Positions 26,102 through 34,334 of a DNA stretch of 42,271 nt are shown here, piece by piece (position 1 is the stretch's first letter; each line of letters opens with the position of its first letter). Source of the stretch: an uncultured Selenomonadales bacterium (lineage in GTDB: Bacteria > Bacillota > Negativicutes > Selenomonadales > Selenomonadaceae). The notes beneath the pieces were generated by a model that was not told where the DNA came from, did not search any database, and saw only the letters and a program-made list of their open reading frames with translations. A program made the position numbers and the translations under genes. The stretch covers positions 1 to 42,271 of the forward strand of contig CAMKFB010000014.1 of the NCBI GenBank assembly GCA_946411735.1, read 5' to 3'.

Positions 26102-27289
26102 TCAAATTTCGACGCCCATCGCGCGCGCCGCCATCTGCACGTCTTTATCGCCGCGCCCGCTCAAGCATACCACCACGACCTCATCGGGCATCGTCGAGGG
26201 CATCAACTTTTCGAGATACGCGATCGCATGCGCGCTCTCCATCGCCGGAATGATCCCTTCGATCCGCGACAATCTCTTAAAGCCGTCGAGCGCCTCTTGA
26301 TCCGTCACGGCGACGTATTTGACTACGCCCGCGTCTTTGAAGAAGGAGTGCTCGGGTCCGACGCCGGGGTAATCCAAGCCCGCCGAGATCGAATACGCCT
26401 CGATAATCTGACCGACCTCCGTCTGAAGGACGTAACTGTAGGCGCCGTGCAACACGCCCGGGCGCCCCGTGCCGGACAAAGTTTTGGCGTTGTCGCCTAT
26501 ACCGTCGCTCCGACCGCCCGCCTCGACGCCGATCTTTTTGACCGACGGCTCATCTCGAAAGTCGTAAAAAGTACCCGCCGCATTCGAGCCGCCGCCCACG
26601 CACGCCACCACATAATCCGGCAGCCGACCGAAAGTCCCGAGCGAATCCGCGCGGATCTCCTCGCCGATGCATTTTTGGAAGTCGCGAACGAGCGTCGGAT
26701 AAGGATGCGGTCCGACGACCGAGCCGATCAGATAATAGGTGTCGGTAACGTGCGTCGCCCAATGGCGGATCGCTTCACTCGTCGCGTCTTTGAGTGTGCC
26801 GGTGCCGCTGCTGACGGGCTTGACCTCCGCGCCGAGCAATTTCATTCTGAAGACATTCAACTTCTGCCGCTCGATATCCTCAACGCCCATGAACACCGTG
26901 CACTTCATGTCGAAAAGCGCCGCCGCCGTCGCCGACGCCACGCCGTGTTGACCCGCGCCGGTCTCGGCTATGATTTTCGTCTTGCCCATGCGCTTGGCCA
27001 GCAGCGCTTGACCGAGCGCATTGTTGATTTTGTGGGCGCCGGTGTGCAACAAGTCTTCGCGCTTCAAAAAAATTTTCGCTCGACCGTAGTGCTTCGTGAG
27101 CTTGTCGGCGGCGTAAAAAATCGTCGGTCGACCGGCGTAATTCCTCAAGTAGAAATCAAAATCCGATAAGAATTGCGGCTCCGCGCGGAACCGATCGTAA
27201 GCCGCCTCGAGCTCCATCAGAGCAGGCATGACGATCTCCGGCACGTATTGACCGCCGTAAGCGCCGAATCTTCCCTTCACATCAATCAT
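26102..27289 (-). CDS. trpB: Tryptophan synthase beta subunit
   Basis: TrpB condenses indole with serine using PLP to give tryptophan. The 395-residue protein shows [13 protein letters not shown] at the N-terminus, the PLP lysine in [15 protein letters not shown], the catalytic Glu region [13 protein letters not shown] and the phosphate loop [11 protein letters not shown] chose ATG 27289, which overlaps the aroH stop (ATGA) and fits translational coupling; the reading frame is open further upstream only within aroH. Two copies of TCCGCGCGGA lie in it, at 26646 and 27180. Confidence 0.97.
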   Translation of the reverse strand: MIDVKGRFGAYGGQYVPEIVMPALMELEAAYDRFRAEPQFLSDFDFYLRNYAGRPTIFYAADKLTKHYGRAKIFLKREDLLHTGAHKINNALGQALLAKRMGKTKIIAETGAGQHGVASATAAALFDMKCTVFMGVEDIERQKLNVFRMKLLGAEVKPVSSGTGTLKDATSEAIRHWATHVTDTYYLIGSVVGPHPYPTLVRDFQKCIGEEIRADSLGTFGRLPDYVVACVGGGSNAAGTFYDFRDEPSVKKIGVEAGGRSDGIGDNAKTLSGTGRPGVLHGAYSYVLQTEVGQIIEAYSISAGLDYPGVGPEHSFFKDAGVVKYVAVTDQEALDGFKRLSRIEGIIPAMESAHAIAYLEKLMPSTMPDEVVVVCLSGRGDKDVQMAARAMGVEI

Positions 27290-27654
27290 CCTTTCAATAA
27301 ATCGGGGCGGAGACTCATCGCCCCCTTCAGGTAAACGTGTCGAATCTCGCGCGCCGAGCGCTCGACGTCCACCAAAAGCAGCACTCGAATGCACATCGGC
27401 AGACTCCCCTCGACTGCCGGCTCTCGAGTGTCGAACATCGGGATCATCGCAAACGTCGGCAACTGTCGCACGCCCGTGGTCGGGAACGCCGCCGTCAAAT
27501 CCTCCGTCGAGGAAAAAATCGCCGCCCCGACTTGATCGGCGCTAAGTTGGTTCGCCGACATCAATTGCGTCATCAAAACTTGCGCCGCGTGTCGAATGTG
27601 CTCTCTGTCGTTGACGTCGACCGTCGTCGCGCCGCGTATCCCTCTCATTGCCAT
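27286..27654 (-). CDS. aroH: Chorismate mutase, AroH class
   Basis: This 122-residue enzyme converts chorismate to prephenate, the entry to phenylalanine and tyrosine. The N-terminus [18 protein letters not shown] is typical of the trimeric AroH class, with active-site Arg in [19 protein letters not shown] in the middle and [17 protein letters not shown] at the end. GGGAGGAG lies about 10 bases before the chosen ATG. It is first in a transcript with trpBA, so enzymes from both branches after chorismate share one promoter, divergent from a LysR regulator. Confidence 0.94.
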   Translation of the reverse strand: MAMRGIRGATTVDVNDREHIRHAAQVLMTQLMSANQLSADQVGAAIFSSTEDLTAAFPTTGVRQLPTFAMIPMFDTREPAVEGSLPMCIRVLLLVDVERSAREIRHVYLKGAMSLRPDLLKG

Positions 27655-27686
27655 GACCAACACTCCTCCCGTTGCTAACAGCCGAA

Positions 27687-27715
27687 ATTATAATCGACGC
27701 AACACTTTTGATCAA
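27687..27715 (-). promoter_or_regulatory. Promoter of aroH-trpBA
   Basis: On the minus strand TTGATC (27710-27715), a 17-base spacer and perfect TATAAT (27687-27692) lie 32 bases before the aroH start. Confidence 0.7.
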
Positions 27716-27739
27716 GCGCCGATTGTCAACAGAAATAAT

Positions 27740-27768
27740 TTTACTTTATCATTCCATTGTAGTACAAT
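27740..27768 (+). promoter_or_regulatory. lysR promoter with an embedded palindrome ATTGTAGTACAAT
   Basis: TTTACT (27740-27745), 17 bases and TACAAT (27763-27768) point at the LysR gene. The -10 box is the right arm of a perfect 13-base palindrome, ATTGTA-G-TACAAT (27756-27768), between the two divergent promoters. This is a good candidate operator for autoregulation by the LysR protein and possibly for control of aroH-trpBA. Confidence 0.55.
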
Positions 27769-27801
27769 CGATTTAATATAAAAAGATTTTGCGAGGATGT
27801 G

Positions 27802-28689
27802 ATGAGTTTGGAACTCAGGCAGCTCGAGTACTTTCAGATGGCGAGTCGATTGAAGAACATCACGCGGGCGGCGCAGCGGCTGAAGGTATCGCAACCCAAC
27901 ATCACCGTGGCGATCAAAAAGCTTGAGTCGGAGCTGGGGATATTGCTGTTCGATCGAAGTCAGAAGCAACTGTCGTTGACGCCCGAAGGCGCGGTGTTTT
28001 TGAATCGAATCGAAGCCGCGTTGCGATGCATCGAAGATGCCGTTCTCGAGGTCAACGATTACAAGCAACTGCAGAAGGGCACGATCAAAATCGGAATACC
28101 GCCGATGATGGGCGCTTACCTCTTTCCAAAAATTTTCTCCGGCTTTCAGCACTTGCATCAGGGGCTCGACGTACTGTTATTCGAGGAGGGGTCGATGACG
28201 ATCCGCGAGAAGCTCGAGCGCGACGAGTTGGATTTTGGCATCGTGATCATCACCAACGTGCCGTCGACGCTCAACGTGCTGCCGATGAGCCGATCGCAAT
28301 TGATGGTGTGCGTGCCCGCCGACGGTGCGCTCGCCAAAAAGCAATCGATCACATCAGAGGACATTGCGCGCTCGAATCTCATAATGATGAAGGAGGGCTC
28401 CTACCTTCGAGAGATTTTGCAGGGACGGCTAAGGGAATGGGGCATCACGCCGAACGTGGTGCTCGAGTCGAGCCAAGTGGTGACAATCAAAGGGCTGGTC
28501 GCGCACGGAGTGGGGATCGCGTTCCTGCTCGACTTCATCTGCATATCATCGACGGAGATCAAATCGATCCCGTTCGAGGAGCCGATCTACGTCGACATCG
28601 GGCTGGCGTGGAAGAAGGATCGCTACGTTTCGAAGGCGGCGCAGGCGTTCATAGATTTCTGCAACGAATCAAACGGGCGGGTGATTTGA
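27802..28689 (+). CDS. LysR-family transcriptional regulator
   Basis: This 295-residue regulator has an N-terminal winged helix-turn-helix (LRQLEYFQMASRLKNITRAAQRLKVSQPNITVAIKKLE) and a periplasmic-binding-type effector domain from about residue 90 (GTIKIGIPPMMGAYLFP). It lies divergent from aroH-trpBA with a shared 150-base control region, the classical LysR arrangement, so an aromatic-pathway effector is plausible but unproven. GAGG precedes ATG 27802; a GTG one codon earlier is possible. Its stop overlaps the rluD-like start (TGATG). Confidence 0.92.
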   Translation: MSLELRQLEYFQMASRLKNITRAAQRLKVSQPNITVAIKKLESELGILLFDRSQKQLSLTPEGAVFLNRIEAALRCIEDAVLEVNDYKQLQKGTIKIGIPPMMGAYLFPKIFSGFQHLHQGLDVLLFEEGSMTIREKLERDELDFGIVIITNVPSTLNVLPMSRSQLMVCVPADGALAKKQSITSEDIARSNLIMMKEGSYLREILQGRLREWGITPNVVLESSQVVTIKGLVAHGVGIAFLLDFICISSTEIKSIPFEEPIYVDIGLAWKKDRYVSKAAQAFIDFCNESNGRVI

Positions 28690-29588
28690 TGGCGACGCTC
28701 GAGGCGGACGGGAGCGCTCAACGCTTGGATTTGTTTTTGATCGAGCGCTTGGAGGGCTCAAGGAATCATTGGCAGCGGGCGATCGAGCGGGGCGCGGTGA
28801 CGGTCAACGGGCTGGTGACGAAAAACAATTGCAAGTTGCACGCGGGCGATTGTATAATCGTCGACGAGCCGGCGCCGGAACCGATGTTTGCTCAGCCCGA
28901 GGACATTCCGCTCGACATTCTCTACGAGGACGCGGACATGATCGTGGTGAACAAGGCGCGCGGCATGGTGGTGCACCCGGCGCAGTACTCGAATTACGGG
29001 ACGCTGGTGAACGCGCTGCTGTTTCATTGCAAAGATTTATCGGGGATCAACGGCGTGATGCGACCGGGGATCGTGCATCGATTGGATAAAGACACTTCGG
29101 GCGTGATGGTGGCAGCGAAAAACGATCGGGCGCACGTAAGTCTGGCGACGCAGATCAGAGAAAAATCCGCGCGGAGAGTATACGAGGCGATCGTGCACGG
29201 ACAAGTGAAGCTCGAGGCGGGGATCATCAACGGGGCGATCGGTCGGAGCCCGTTCGATCGGAAGAAGATGGCGGTGGTCGAGGGCGGCAAGCCGGCGACG
29301 ACGGATTTCAAAGTGCTGGAGCGTTTTGATCGATATACGCTGGTCGAGTGTAGATTGCGGACGGGGCGAACGCATCAAATTCGAGTACACATGACGGCGA
29401 TGGGTTATCCGCTGTTGGGCGATATGGTGTACGGTTGTCGACGGAACGAATTTGGGATGGTCGGTCAAGCGCTGCACTCGAGGGAATTGACGTTGGTGCA
29501 TCCGTCGACGGGGGAGGCGATGAAATTCGAGGCGCCGCTACCCGAAGACATGCAGTCGATATTAAACACATTGAGAGGAGACGGTTGA
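28689..29588 (+). CDS. RluD-family large-subunit rRNA pseudouridine synthase
   Basis: This 299-residue enzyme converts uridine to pseudouridine in rRNA (or tRNA for some members). It has an N-terminal S4-like RNA-binding domain (QRLDLFLIERL, RAIERGAVTVNGLVTKNN) and the catalytic domain with Asp in HRLDKDTSGVMVAAKN. RTGRTHQIRVHMTAMGYPLLGD is the other family signature. The start ATG overlaps the lysR stop by one base, so it is co-translated with the regulator. Site specificity cannot be read from the sequence. A TCCGCGCGGA copy is at 29166. Confidence 0.93.
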   Translation: MATLEADGSAQRLDLFLIERLEGSRNHWQRAIERGAVTVNGLVTKNNCKLHAGDCIIVDEPAPEPMFAQPEDIPLDILYEDADMIVVNKARGMVVHPAQYSNYGTLVNALLFHCKDLSGINGVMRPGIVHRLDKDTSGVMVAAKNDRAHVSLATQIREKSARRVYEAIVHGQVKLEAGIINGAIGRSPFDRKKMAVVEGGKPATTDFKVLERFDRYTLVECRLRTGRTHQIRVHMTAMGYPLLGDMVYGCRRNEFGMVGQALHSRELTLVHPSTGEAMKFEAPLPEDMQSILNTLRGDG

Positions 29589-29590
29589 AA

Positions 29591-29651
29591 GCGTCGGCAG
29601 TTGCAGACGGCGGGCGGGATCGCTTCCGAGCGTCGGCAGTTGCAAACTGCC
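29591..29651 (+). repeat. Direct repeat GCGTCGGCAGTTGCA with hairpin, upstream of pyrR
   Basis: GCGTCGGCAGTTGCA occurs at 29591-29605 and 29630-29644, 39 bases apart. Each copy is followed by a G-rich GGCGGGAT or its longer form. The second copy starts a perfect hairpin, GGCAGTT (29635-29641), loop GCA, AACTGCC (29645-29651), in the leader between rluD and pyrR. No T run follows. It does not match the known PyrR-binding loop, so I do not call it a pyr attenuator. Confidence 0.7.
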
Positions 29652-29653
29652 AT

Positions 29654-29668
29654 GGGTGGGTGGGCGGG
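29654..29668 (+). repeat. G-quadruplex motif GGGTGGGTGGGCGGG, copy 3
   Basis: This is identical over 15 bases, plus the following AT, to the copy at 23445-23459. It is in the leader 25 bases before the pyrR start codon. A partial copy GGCGGGCGGGAT is at 29609-29620. Confidence 0.85.
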
Positions 29669-29693
29669 ATAAATTATTGAGAGGAGAATGATT

Positions 29694-30242
29694 ATGGCTG
29701 AGTTCATTGAAAAGATCACGGTAATGGAGTCCGAGGACATGCGGCGCGCAATCGAGCGAATTGCCCATGAGATCATCGAGCGCAATCGGGGCATCGATGA
29801 CGTAATTCTCGTCGGGATAAGGACGCGCGGCGTGCCGATCGCCAACCGTCTCGTCGCCGCCATCGAGCAATCCGAGGGGCGCAAGCCCGACTCCGGCATC
29901 CTCGACATCACGCTCTATCGCGACGATCTCACCACGCTCCAATCCCAACCGATCCTGCGCTCCACCGACATCCGCGCCGATATCACCGGCAAGATCGTCG
30001 TGCTCGTCGACGACGTTCTCTACACCGGTCGGACTATCCGCGCGGCGCTCGACGCCTTGATCGATCTCGGGCGCCCCAAAATGATCCAGCTCGCCGTCTT
30101 GATCGACCGCGGGCATCGCGAACTTCCAATCAGCGCCGACTACATCGGCAAATCCGTCCCCACCTCCAAATCGGAGATCATCGCCGTCCGCCTCGACGAC
30201 ATCGACGGCGAAGATCGCGTCGTCATCCGTCAGATCAAGTAG
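29694..30242 (+). CDS. pyrR: PyrR: pyrimidine operon attenuator / uracil phosphoribosyltransferase
   Basis: PyrR senses UMP and controls pyr operons by binding mRNA, with a weak uracil phosphoribosyltransferase activity. The 182-residue protein has the PRPP-binding signature [18 protein letters not shown] and the family's [16 protein letters not shown] and [14 protein letters not shown] lies 7 bases before ATG 29694. No other pyr gene except pyrG is in the window. The leader carries the hairpin and G-quadruplex motif listed above. Confidence 0.95.
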   Translation: MAEFIEKITVMESEDMRRAIERIAHEIIERNRGIDDVILVGIRTRGVPIANRLVAAIEQSEGRKPDSGILDITLYRDDLTTLQSQPILRSTDIRADITGKIVVLVDDVLYTGRTIRAALDALIDLGRPKMIQLAVLIDRGHRELPISADYIGKSVPTSKSEIIAVRLDDIDGEDRVVIRQIK

Positions 30243-30308
30243 CGTCATATCTTTTTCATTCGATTATGTTATGCTTGCGCCGATTTCATTCAACAAAGGA
30301 GGGATTTT

Positions 30309-31562
30309 ATGCTTGACAAGGTTTTACGCATCATTTTTACTCTCTTCCTCGCAATTGCAGGCGGCGCATTATTGAAACTCGCAAGCCCGCTGATCGCCAC
30401 GTTCATCCGCACGGAATTTCTCGACGCCGATCTCGGCATCTTTCAGCTGACGGTCGCAAGCCTCATCTGCATTCTCGTCGGAGCGCTGGTCGGCGGACTC
30501 GGCGGCTGGTTCTCATCACCGTTTCTTCTTGGCAAACTCCGCCGCTTCACCCTGTTTGTCGAAAAACAACTCGGCAAAATGCCTATCCACGACGTCATTG
30601 CCGGCGCGTGCGGGCTTGCCATCGGACTTATAATCGCAAATCTCCTGAGCTATTCATTCGCGAAAATCCCCGTCGTGGGCGATTACATTCCCGTCATTTT
30701 CAGCATCGTGCTCGGCTATCTCGGCATTCACATCACCATCAAAAAGCGCCGCGAGATTGCCGCCAGTTTTGATTTTATACCTAAAGTATTGAAGGAAGTG
30801 CTCCGTTCGCGCGAACGCGCCGACGAAAATAAAAACGCCGATAAAGATGCCGCCGTCAAGCAAAGCAAGCCCAAACCCAAGCCCGTCGCTCCGCCCGTCG
30901 AAAAGACGCCGCCGACGACTCCCGCGCCCGTCGATCTCAAAAAGTCCGCCGATAAAGCCAACTCCGCAAAGCGCTATAAGCTGCTCGACACCAACGTGAT
31001 CATCGACGGTCGGATCGCGGACATTTGTCGGACGGGCTTTCTCGAGGGCACGCTGTTGATCCCCGTGTTCGTGCTCGAGGAACTTCAGCGCATTGCCGAT
31101 TCGCCCGATGCGCTTCGCCGCGTGCGCGGTCGGCGCGGGCTCGATGTGCTTCAATCGATCCGAGACGACTCGTCGAAGATGACGGTCGAGGTGATGAACA
31201 TCGATTTCGATGACATCAACGGCGTCGACTCGAAACTCGTCCGTCTCGCTCAAAAGGTCAAGGGTAAAATCATCACCAACGACTTCAATCTCAACAAAGT
31301 CGCTCAACTGCGCGGCGTCGAGGTGCTCAACATCAATGATCTGTCGAACGCGGTCAAGTCGGTGGTGGTACCGGGCGAAACGATGCGCGTGCAAGTCGTG
31401 CGCGACGGTCGAGAGCCGGGGCAAGGCGTCGGCTATCTCGAGGACGGCACGATGATCGTGATCGAGAACGGGCATCGGTATTTGAGCAGGACGATATCCG
31501 TCGAAGTGACGTCGGCGCTGCAAACGTCGGCGGGCAGAATGATTTTCGCGCGACCGAGGTGA
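30309..31562 (+). CDS. YacL-like membrane PIN-TRAM domain protein
   Basis: This 417-residue protein has four N-terminal membrane helices (to about residue 145), a Lys/Pro-rich linker (about 170-220), a PIN nuclease-like domain beginning YKLLDTNVIIDGRIADI and containing ITNDFNLNKVA, and a C-terminal TRAM RNA-binding domain (VVPGETMRVQVVRDG...GQGVGYLEDGTMIVIENG). The four PIN acidic residues appear kept. Family members such as Bacillus YacL have no settled function; RNA cleavage at the membrane is plausible. The linker is longer than I expect for the family. AAGGAGGG precedes the ATG. Confidence 0.9.
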   Translation: MLDKVLRIIFTLFLAIAGGALLKLASPLIATFIRTEFLDADLGIFQLTVASLICILVGALVGGLGGWFSSPFLLGKLRRFTLFVEKQLGKMPIHDVIAGACGLAIGLIIANLLSYSFAKIPVVGDYIPVIFSIVLGYLGIHITIKKRREIAASFDFIPKVLKEVLRSRERADENKNADKDAAVKQSKPKPKPVAPPVEKTPPTTPAPVDLKKSADKANSAKRYKLLDTNVIIDGRIADICRTGFLEGTLLIPVFVLEELQRIADSPDALRRVRGRRGLDVLQSIRDDSSKMTVEVMNIDFDDINGVDSKLVRLAQKVKGKIITNDFNLNKVAQLRGVEVLNINDLSNAVKSVVVPGETMRVQVVRDGREPGQGVGYLEDGTMIVIENGHRYLSRTISVEVTSALQTSAGRMIFARPR

Positions 31563-31628
31563 CGCTTAACTTCAATCGTTCAGTCGACGAAAAAGGTTTT
31601 GAAGGCCGAATTGATTGGAGCGATAATC

Positions 31629-32324
31629 ATGGCAGGAATAACAGACAAAACAAATTCGGCGCGAATGGCGTTGGCAATGGCGGAGCAAGCGGCAAAAAAA
31701 ATCGCCGAGACGAAGGCGACAATCAGAAAGACGCTGGCGAAAATCGAAGTGATCGCAATCGGCTCGTCGACGGGCGGGACGGAGGCGTTGTCGGTCGTGC
31801 TGCCCGCGCTCCGTCCGCCGCTGCCGCCGATATTCGTCGTGCAACACATTCCCGCGGGCTTCTCGAAAATGTTCGCGGAGCGAATGAACACGCAATGTCA
31901 GTTGCGCGCGAAGGAAGCGGTCGATGGCGAAGTCGCCAAGCCCAATTGGATATATATCGCGCCGGGCGAATTGCATATGTCGATCAGCAGGATCGGCGAC
32001 ATAATCAAAGTGAATTGCCACAATGGACCGCGACTGCATTCGTGTCGACCGGCAGTCGATGTACTCTTCCGCGCGGTGGCTCGACAATTCAAAGACGGAT
32101 CGGCGCTGGGCGTGATCCTGACGGGGATCGGGCGCGACGGCACGCAAGGGCTGCTCGAGATGAAACAGAACGGCGCCACAACGATCGGTCAAGACGAGGC
32201 GACGAGCGTCGTTTACGGAATGCCGAAGGCGGCTTTCGAGGCCGGCGCGGTCGAAAAACAATTGCCTTTGCAATTCATTGCGGGCGCGATTATGAGTCGC
32301 GTCAAGGGCAGAGATATCAGATGA
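31629..32324 (+). CDS. Stand-alone CheB-type protein-glutamate methylesterase
   Basis: This 231-residue protein is the catalytic domain of CheB, which removes methyl esters from chemoreceptors during adaptation. The Ser is in IAIGSSTGGTEAL (near residue 46), the His in VVQHIPAGFSKMF, and the Asp in LTGIGRDGTQGLL. There is no receiver domain; instead a helical stretch of about 40 residues (MALAMAEQAAKKIAETKA) leads the chain. Without a receiver it must be controlled differently from classical CheB, or by a separate receiver such as the one at 17704. GGAG is 8 bases before the chosen ATG. A strong terminator follows. Confidence 0.9.
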   Translation: MAGITDKTNSARMALAMAEQAAKKIAETKATIRKTLAKIEVIAIGSSTGGTEALSVVLPALRPPLPPIFVVQHIPAGFSKMFAERMNTQCQLRAKEAVDGEVAKPNWIYIAPGELHMSISRIGDIIKVNCHNGPRLHSCRPAVDVLFRAVARQFKDGSALGVILTGIGRDGTQGLLEMKQNGATTIGQDEATSVVYGMPKAAFEAGAVEKQLPLQFIAGAIMSRVKGRDIR

Positions 32325-32332
32325 AACGCAAG

Positions 32333-32358
32333 CCGCTCGAGCGCGAGCGGTTTTTTTT
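32333..32358 (+). terminator. Terminator after the CheB-type gene
   Basis: CCGCTCG (32333-32339), loop AGCG, CGAGCGG (32344-32350) and eight T (32351-32358) form a strong intrinsic terminator. Confidence 0.92.
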
Positions 32359-32383
32359 GTTGTCAAAAGCGCCCGATTGTAAA

Positions 32384-32411
32384 TTGACAAGATGCCGGCA
32401 GGTGTTATACT
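32384..32411 (+). promoter_or_regulatory. Promoter of the rubrerythrin-fusion operon
   Basis: TTGACA (32384-32389), a 16-base spacer and TATACT (32406-32411) lie 38 bases before the start codon. I see no clear PerR or Fur box around it. Confidence 0.72.
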
Positions 32412-32449
32412 TTGATTGATTATTCATCGATGCGAAGGAGGAGAGCTGA

Positions 32450-33961
32450 ATGGAGAGTTTGCACGGATTGGTGAAGGGCACCGCGCTCGAGGCGGACGCC
32501 AAGGCGTTGGCGCAAGGCGAGGCGAACGGTGTGATGATGTACTACGCGTTGGCGCGTTTGGCCACTGAGCAGGGGCTTGACGAGGTCGCCGCAAAGTTCA
32601 TCGAGGCAGCGAATCAAGAGGCGGTGCACGCGGGCTTCTACGCGACGCTCGTCGGCAAATACCCGAAGGATTTTTGGGCGCTGGTCGAGACCGTTCGGAA
32701 GGCGGAGATCAAAGGCGAGGCGAGCATCAAGGCGTTTGCGGATAAAGTTCGCGCGGCGGGCTTCGACAAAGCGGCCGACGAGATGGAAATTTTTGCAAAG
32801 CAGGAAGGGCATCACGGCGTGTTGATGACGGAGATCATCGACAACTATAAGCCGAAAGATGCCGGCGCGAAGAAGTCCGCCGCGAAGGTTTATGTCTGTC
32901 CGGTGTGCGGCTACGAGTACGTCGGCGACATCGACAAGGAGCCCGACGATTGGACGTGCCCGCTGTGCGGTCAACCGAAGTCGGCGTTCAGACCTAAATC
33001 GAAAATGAAGATCAAGGCAGTCAAGCTTTACGAGAACGGTTTTATGACGCAGCCGTTTGCGATGGGCGGCAAGGGCGAGACGGATAAATTCGATCCGACC
33101 GTCAAGTACCGCTCGACGCTGCAGAATTATGTGATCGACACCGGCGACGAGGTGATCCTGGTCGATACCGGCATGCCGCTCGAGGCGCCCGATATGGTCG
33201 TCGACGACAAGACGCAGATTTATCTCGGCAGTCGGATTAAGGATTACGTCTCGGCGCTCAAGGAAGTCGGCTACGAGCCCGAGCAAATCTCGAAAATCCT
33301 CATCACGCACAAGCACGCCGATCACACCGGTGAGCTCCGCTCGTTCCCGAACGCCAAGATTTATATCTCGCGCGTCGAGGCCGACGACATGAAGCTCGAC
33401 ACGCCCAACGTCGTCCGCACCGATTTCACCGACGGTCCCTACAAAAATTTCGAGCGCAGTCAGAAAATCGCCGACGGCGTTTACTACATTTTCGCGCCCG
33501 GTCACACCAAGGGCAATTCGATTATCATCGTCGAGGACGGCGGGCTGTATTACATCATTCACGGCGACGTCACCTACACCGACGAGGCGCTTTACAAGAA
33601 TCGCTTGAGCGTGGTGTTCGAGGATTATGATGCCGCGCTTGACACGCTTGCGCGCGTCCGTCAATTCATCAGAGAAAATCCGACGGTCTACGTCTCGACG
33701 CACACGCCGCTGGGCTATGAAAATCTCGAGGCGAAGCGCGTGGTCGATCTCGACAACATGCCCGAGCCGATCCCGCCCGGCGAGATCAAAGCGGCGAAGG
33801 CGACGGGCAAGTATATCTGCTCGATCTGCGGTCAAGTGTACGATCCCGCCGTCGGCGATCCCGATCACGGCATTCCGGCGGGGACGGCGTTCGAAGACCT
33901 TCCTGCCGATTGGAAGTGCCCGCGCTGCCGTCAGCCGAAGACCGCGTTCAATCCGGCTTGA
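32450..33961 (+). CDS. Rubrerythrin - rubredoxin - metallo-beta-lactamase - rubredoxin fusion
   Basis: This 503-residue cytosolic protein carries four modules. Residues 1-130 are a rubrerythrin-type diiron four-helix bundle with ligands E24, E57xxH60, E90 and E119xxH122. Residues 147-182 are a short rubredoxin-like iron site (C150PVC153G and CPLCG). Residues about 190-440 are a metallo-beta-lactamase domain with an intact metal site (H287-K-H289-A-D291-H292, then APGHTKG, HGDV and THTP) of the kind found in flavodiiron proteins and their relatives, but no flavodoxin follows. Residues 455-500 are a canonical rubredoxin (C457SIC460G...[10 protein letters not shown]). Rubrerythrins reduce peroxide and flavodiiron-type domains reduce O2 or NO with electrons from rubredoxin, so this looks like a self-contained reductase. 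Activity is inferred. Confidence 0.9.
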   Translation: MESLHGLVKGTALEADAKALAQGEANGVMMYYALARLATEQGLDEVAAKFIEAANQEAVHAGFYATLVGKYPKDFWALVETVRKAEIKGEASIKAFADKVRAAGFDKAADEMEIFAKQEGHHGVLMTEIIDNYKPKDAGAKKSAAKVYVCPVCGYEYVGDIDKEPDDWTCPLCGQPKSAFRPKSKMKIKAVKLYENGFMTQPFAMGGKGETDKFDPTVKYRSTLQNYVIDTGDEVILVDTGMPLEAPDMVVDDKTQIYLGSRIKDYVSALKEVGYEPEQISKILITHKHADHTGELRSFPNAKIYISRVEADDMKLDTPNVVRTDFTDGPYKNFERSQKIADGVYYIFAPGHTKGNSIIIVEDGGLYYIIHGDVTYTDEALYKNRLSVVFEDYDAALDTLARVRQFIRENPTVYVSTHTPLGYENLEAKRVVDLDNMPEPIPPGEIKAAKATGKYICSICGQVYDPAVGDPDHGIPAGTAFEDLPADWKCPRCRQPKTAFNPA

Positions 33962-33973
33962 GAGGACAAAATT

Positions 33974-34321
33974 ATGACTGAAGAAGAGATCATCCGCGCC
34001 TTCCACGAGATGTACGACAACTTCCCCGAGCCGGTCATGATCACGCAAAAGAGCCGCGAGATGGTCGCCATCAATAAAAAGGCAGCGGAGTTGGGGCTGG
34101 CGGTCGGGATCAAGTGCTCGTCGATCGGCAAGCCCGAAAATCATCGGGGCTGCCTGTGCAATAAGGCGGTCGACAGCGGCGAGACCGTTTGCGTGCAATA
34201 TCAGGGTCCGTTCGGCAAATCGTTCGGCTATTGGATTCCGATCCCGTCCAAGCCCGAGTGGATCATCCACTTCGGCGTGGGCAGCACGTTCGATTATCCC
34301 GACACCGGCATCAAAAGATAA
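33974..34321 (+). CDS. Small PAS-like protein with conserved-looking cysteines, unknown function
   Basis: This 115-residue protein has a start reminiscent of PAS domains (residues about 15-42: FPEPVMITQKSREMVAINKKA) and then four cysteines: one in GIKCSSIG, two in GCLCNKA and one in TVCVQY. There is no helix-turn-helix, signal peptide or membrane segment. It lies 12 bases after the rubrerythrin fusion and 13 bases before the peroxidase gene, all in one transcript. A redox or metal sensor, or an electron-transfer partner, would fit. I do not recognise a named family. Confidence 0.6.
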   Translation: MTEEEIIRAFHEMYDNFPEPVMITQKSREMVAINKKAAELGLAVGIKCSSIGKPENHRGCLCNKAVDSGETVCVQYQGPFGKSFGYWIPIPSKPEWIIHFGVGSTFDYPDTGIKR

Positions 34322-34334
34322 TGGAGGCGATTGA

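Noticed and set aside
29589..29693. PyrR-binding attenuator
   Set aside because: The hairpin lacks the conserved PyrR-binding loop and no terminator or anti-terminator pair is seen.
32420..34270. A 616-codon frame antisense to the rubrerythrin fusion
   Set aside because: Shadow frame with no ribosome site or motifs; the sense strand has intact metal-ligand motifs, a promoter and a Shine-Dalgarno site.
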